A DNA stretch of 7,781 nt, taken from contig PWHA01000232.1 in assembly GCA_003554685.1 (NCBI GenBank), positions 1-7,781 on the forward strand, given 5' to 3'. The position numbers and the translations under genes are program-made. Source of the DNA: Halanaerobiaceae bacterium. GTDB lineage: Bacteria > Bacillota > Halanaerobiia > Halanaerobiales > Halarsenatibacteraceae. Below the pieces are notes generated by a model. The model was not told the DNA's origin and did not search any database. It saw only the letters and a program-made list of their open reading frames with translations. Numbering within the stretch: position 1 is the stretch's first letter; every line of letters starts with the position of its first letter. This document shows positions 6,324 through 7,781 of this stretch, piece by piece.

Positions 6324-7516
6324 TCCGGGAAACAATCCGCATGGCTTTGCACAGCCTGAAAATTAACAAACTGAGAACTTTCTTATCGATGCTGGGAATA
6401 ATTATCGGGGTGGCAGCTGTAATCGCGATTGTTTCGATCGGTAGCTCTGCCCAGCAGGAGGTAGCCGGGCAGATTGCAACTCTCGGTTCGGACCTGATCT
6501 GGGTTACCCCCGGCCGGGGATCGGGAACTGCCAATCCCCGGGAGGGATTCACTCTGGAAGTTATCGATTTTATAGATCTTTATACCCCGGATATTGTCAA
6601 TGTGGTTCCGGAAATTACCACCGGAGTGGAGCTGGTCCGGGGTGATACAGCTGTAAGCAGCACGGTGGTCGGTACTTCACCGGGTTTTGCCAAAGCTAAC
6701 CTGTATTTTCCAGTTCTGGGCCGATTTCTGGAAAATGATGATCTGGAGCAGCGGAGAAATTCCCTGGTGCTGGGATCAGAGATTGCCCGGGAACTATTTG
6801 ACAGGGATGATCCCCTGGGCCTGCGGGTCAGGATTGATTTTCGCAGCCGGCGGTTGAATTTTACTGTGGTGGGAGTGATGGAAGATAAGGGACAGGGTAT
6901 CATGGGTAACCTGGATAACCGGGTTTATATTCCGGTGACGACCCATCTGCAGCGGCTAAACCAGGAAAATTATGTGGATCTCTATTATGCTCAGGCGGCT
7001 CCGGAGGCTTCAGCCCAGGAGGCCCGAGGGCAGCTGGAATATTTCTTTCTGAAATATCTAGGCGAGGAGAACAGATATAATATTTTCAGTCAGGATCAGA
7101 TTCTGGAGGTGCTGGATCAGGTTACTGGCACTCTAGGACTGATGCTGGCCGGTATTGCCGGGATTTCTCTGCTGGTTGGCGGAATCGGAATCATGAATAT
7201 CATGCTGGTTTCGGTGACCGAGAGAACCCGGGAGATCGGAATCCGCAAGGCTCTGGGAGCCAAGAAACGGCATATTCTGGGGCAGTTTTTGGTTGAAGCT
7301 CTGGCTCTGAGCGGAATTGGAGGAGTTTTCGGCATCGGCCTGGGCTGGCTGGGAACCTTTGCTGTAACAGAGATTGGAGGCTGGATGCTGGTTATGTCGC
7401 CGATTTCGATCATGCTGGCCTTTGGTTTTGCCCTGGCCATCGGTCTCTTCTTTGGCATTTATCCAGCGGTTAAGGCTGCCCGGCTGGATCCGGTGCAGGC
7501 TTTGAGTTATGAGTAA
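6320..7516 (+). CDS. ABC transporter permease, MacB/FtsX type
   Basis: 398 residues, the usual length of stand-alone MacB-like permeases. The ATG overlaps the ATPase stop by four bases (ATGA), and AGGTGA (6307-6312) lies 7 nt upstream. Topology: transmembrane helix 1 at about 22-44 after the typical LKINKLRTFLSMLGIIIGVA, a periplasmic MacB core domain at about 46-265 (with IATLGSDLIWVTPG, LVLGSEIARELF, FTVVGVMEDKGQGIMG and NRVYIPV), then helices 2-4 at about 272-296, 325-350 and 358-382. The loop after helix 2, MLVSVTERTREIGIRKALGA (295-314), is the coupling segment that contacts the ATPase, and the protein ends PAVKAARLDPVQALSYE as in the family. With the adaptor and duct it should form a MacAB-TolC-like machine that expels substrates from the periplasm or inner-membrane outer leaflet. 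Substrate cannot be read from sequence. Confidence 0.95.
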   Translation: MIRETIRMALHSLKINKLRTFLSMLGIIIGVAAVIAIVSIGSSAQQEVAGQIATLGSDLIWVTPGRGSGTANPREGFTLEVIDFIDLYTPDIVNVVPEITTGVELVRGDTAVSSTVVGTSPGFAKANLYFPVLGRFLENDDLEQRRNSLVLGSEIARELFDRDDPLGLRVRIDFRSRRLNFTVVGVMEDKGQGIMGNLDNRVYIPVTTHLQRLNQENYVDLYYAQAAPEASAQEARGQLEYFFLKYLGEENRYNIFSQDQILEVLDQVTGTLGLMLAGIAGISLLVGGIGIMNIMLVSVTERTREIGIRKALGAKKRHILGQFLVEALALSGIGGVFGIGLGWLGTFAVTEIGGWMLVMSPISIMLAFGFALAIGLFFGIYPAVKAARLDPVQALSYE

Positions 7517-7537
7517 AACGGGGATTTAGAATCAGGC

Positions 7538-7576
7538 AGCTGCAGCTGAATTGATTGGCTGCAGCTTAAAATTTTA
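7538..7576 (+). terminator. Terminator-like hairpin at the operon end
   Basis: AGCTGCAGC (7538-7546) and GCTGCAGCT (7558-7566) form a perfect 9-bp stem with an 11-nt loop, starting 21 nt after the operon stop codon. The tail is TAAAATTTTAT, so the T-run is short and delayed. It may end transcription imperfectly or mainly protect the mRNA 3' end. Confidence 0.55.
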
Positions 7577-7591
7577 TAAAACTAATTTTCA

Positions 7592-7648
7592 GGCAGAACC
7601 CTATTTAGAAGACATAGCCCTATTTAGAAGGCAGAGCCCTATTTAGGG
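7592..7648. repeat. Three tandem copies of a 19-bp repeat
   Basis: Copies lie at 7592-7610, 7611-7629 and 7630-7648, with core CCCTATTTAG identical in all three (7599, 7618 and 7637 onward). The consensus is GGCAGAGCCCTATTTAGAA with a few substitutions; GCAG continues a partial fourth. The last copy forms a short self-complementary GCCCTA/TAGGGC element (7636-7649). The array has no spacers, so it is not CRISPR. It lies between convergent genes and contains the stop of the minus-strand gene. Confidence 0.9.
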
Positions 7649-7781
7649 CAGATTCCTCCGGGAAGGTTGTTTATGAAATCTTTGTTTTCACTCTTCCAGC
7701 GCCGGACTGCCCAGAAGCCGTAGAGGTTTACCGCGGCATTGGTGAATTGTCTCCGCATCAGCCATTTTAAAGAACGTTTGA
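7639..7781 (-). CDS. C-terminal fragment of an unrecognised gene (5' end outside window)
   Basis: Reading the minus strand from the window end, one frame stays open for 46 codons to TAG at 7641-7639. The peptide contains LKWLMRRQFTNAAVNLYGFW and AVRRWKSENKDFINNLPGG: balanced, basic and Trp/Tyr-bearing, like true protein. The other two minus frames and the + frames close sooner or look less natural. The last codons (Cys-Pro-Lys, stop) fall in the third 19-bp repeat, so the end may have been altered by repeat growth. It converges on the efflux operon. I do not recognise the family. The short length makes the call moderate. Confidence 0.5.
   Translation of the reverse strand, partial: KRSLKWLMRRQFTNAAVNLYGFWAVRRWKSENKDFINNLPGGICPK

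Noticed and set aside
7592..7648. CRISPR array
   Set aside because: Repeats are contiguous 19-mers without spacers and there are no cas genes.
7673..7723. 16-codon + strand ORF MKSLFSLFQRRTAQKP after a GGAAGG-like site
   Set aside because: Very short, and it lies opposite a longer, more natural minus-strand frame.

Overview
The window is a compact five-gene efflux operon on the + strand (about 1555-7576), with a diverse intergenic region and edge genes around it. The operon encodes two TolC-family proteins, a MacA/HlyD-type adaptor, a MacB/LolD-type ATPase and a MacB/FtsX-type permease. Having TolC-type outer-membrane factors means the host is diderm. The split ATPase and permease (as in Gram-positive YknY/YknZ), AT-rich intergenic DNA, strong AGGAGG-type ribosome sites and near-consensus sigma-A promoters look Firmicute-like. 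A diderm Firmicute, such as a member of the Halanaerobiales, is my best guess; this is inference, not proof.

Layout. 2-568 (+): 3' part of an unrecognised gene, ending in a perfect 20-bp tandem duplication that spans its stop codon. 614-1000 (-): small four-helix membrane protein, convergent with it. 1001-1654: about 650 bp without a convincing protein gene. It holds a + strand promoter (1108-1136), a possible small RNA ending in a long-looped GC-rich hairpin plus T-run (1221-1309), a second, classic terminator (1489-1519), and an almost perfect promoter for the operon (1555-1583). 1655-7516: the five operon genes, overlapping by 29, 14, 1 and 4 nt, so they are almost certainly co-transcribed and translationally coupled. 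7538-7576: terminator-like hairpin. 7592-7648: three 19-bp tandem repeats. 7639-7781 (-): probable C-terminal end of a convergent gene that runs off the window.

How it should work. The ATPase and permease form the inner-membrane MacB-like mechanotransmission engine, the adaptor bridges the periplasm, and the TolC-type protein(s) give the exit duct. The striking point is that the first TolC-family protein (1655-2941) has the helical hairpins of the fold but lacks both segments where the outer-membrane beta-strands should lie. The second (2913-4616) has them. An all-helical TolC paralogue paired with a normal one in one transporter operon is the most interesting feature here. The possible small RNA upstream is the second.
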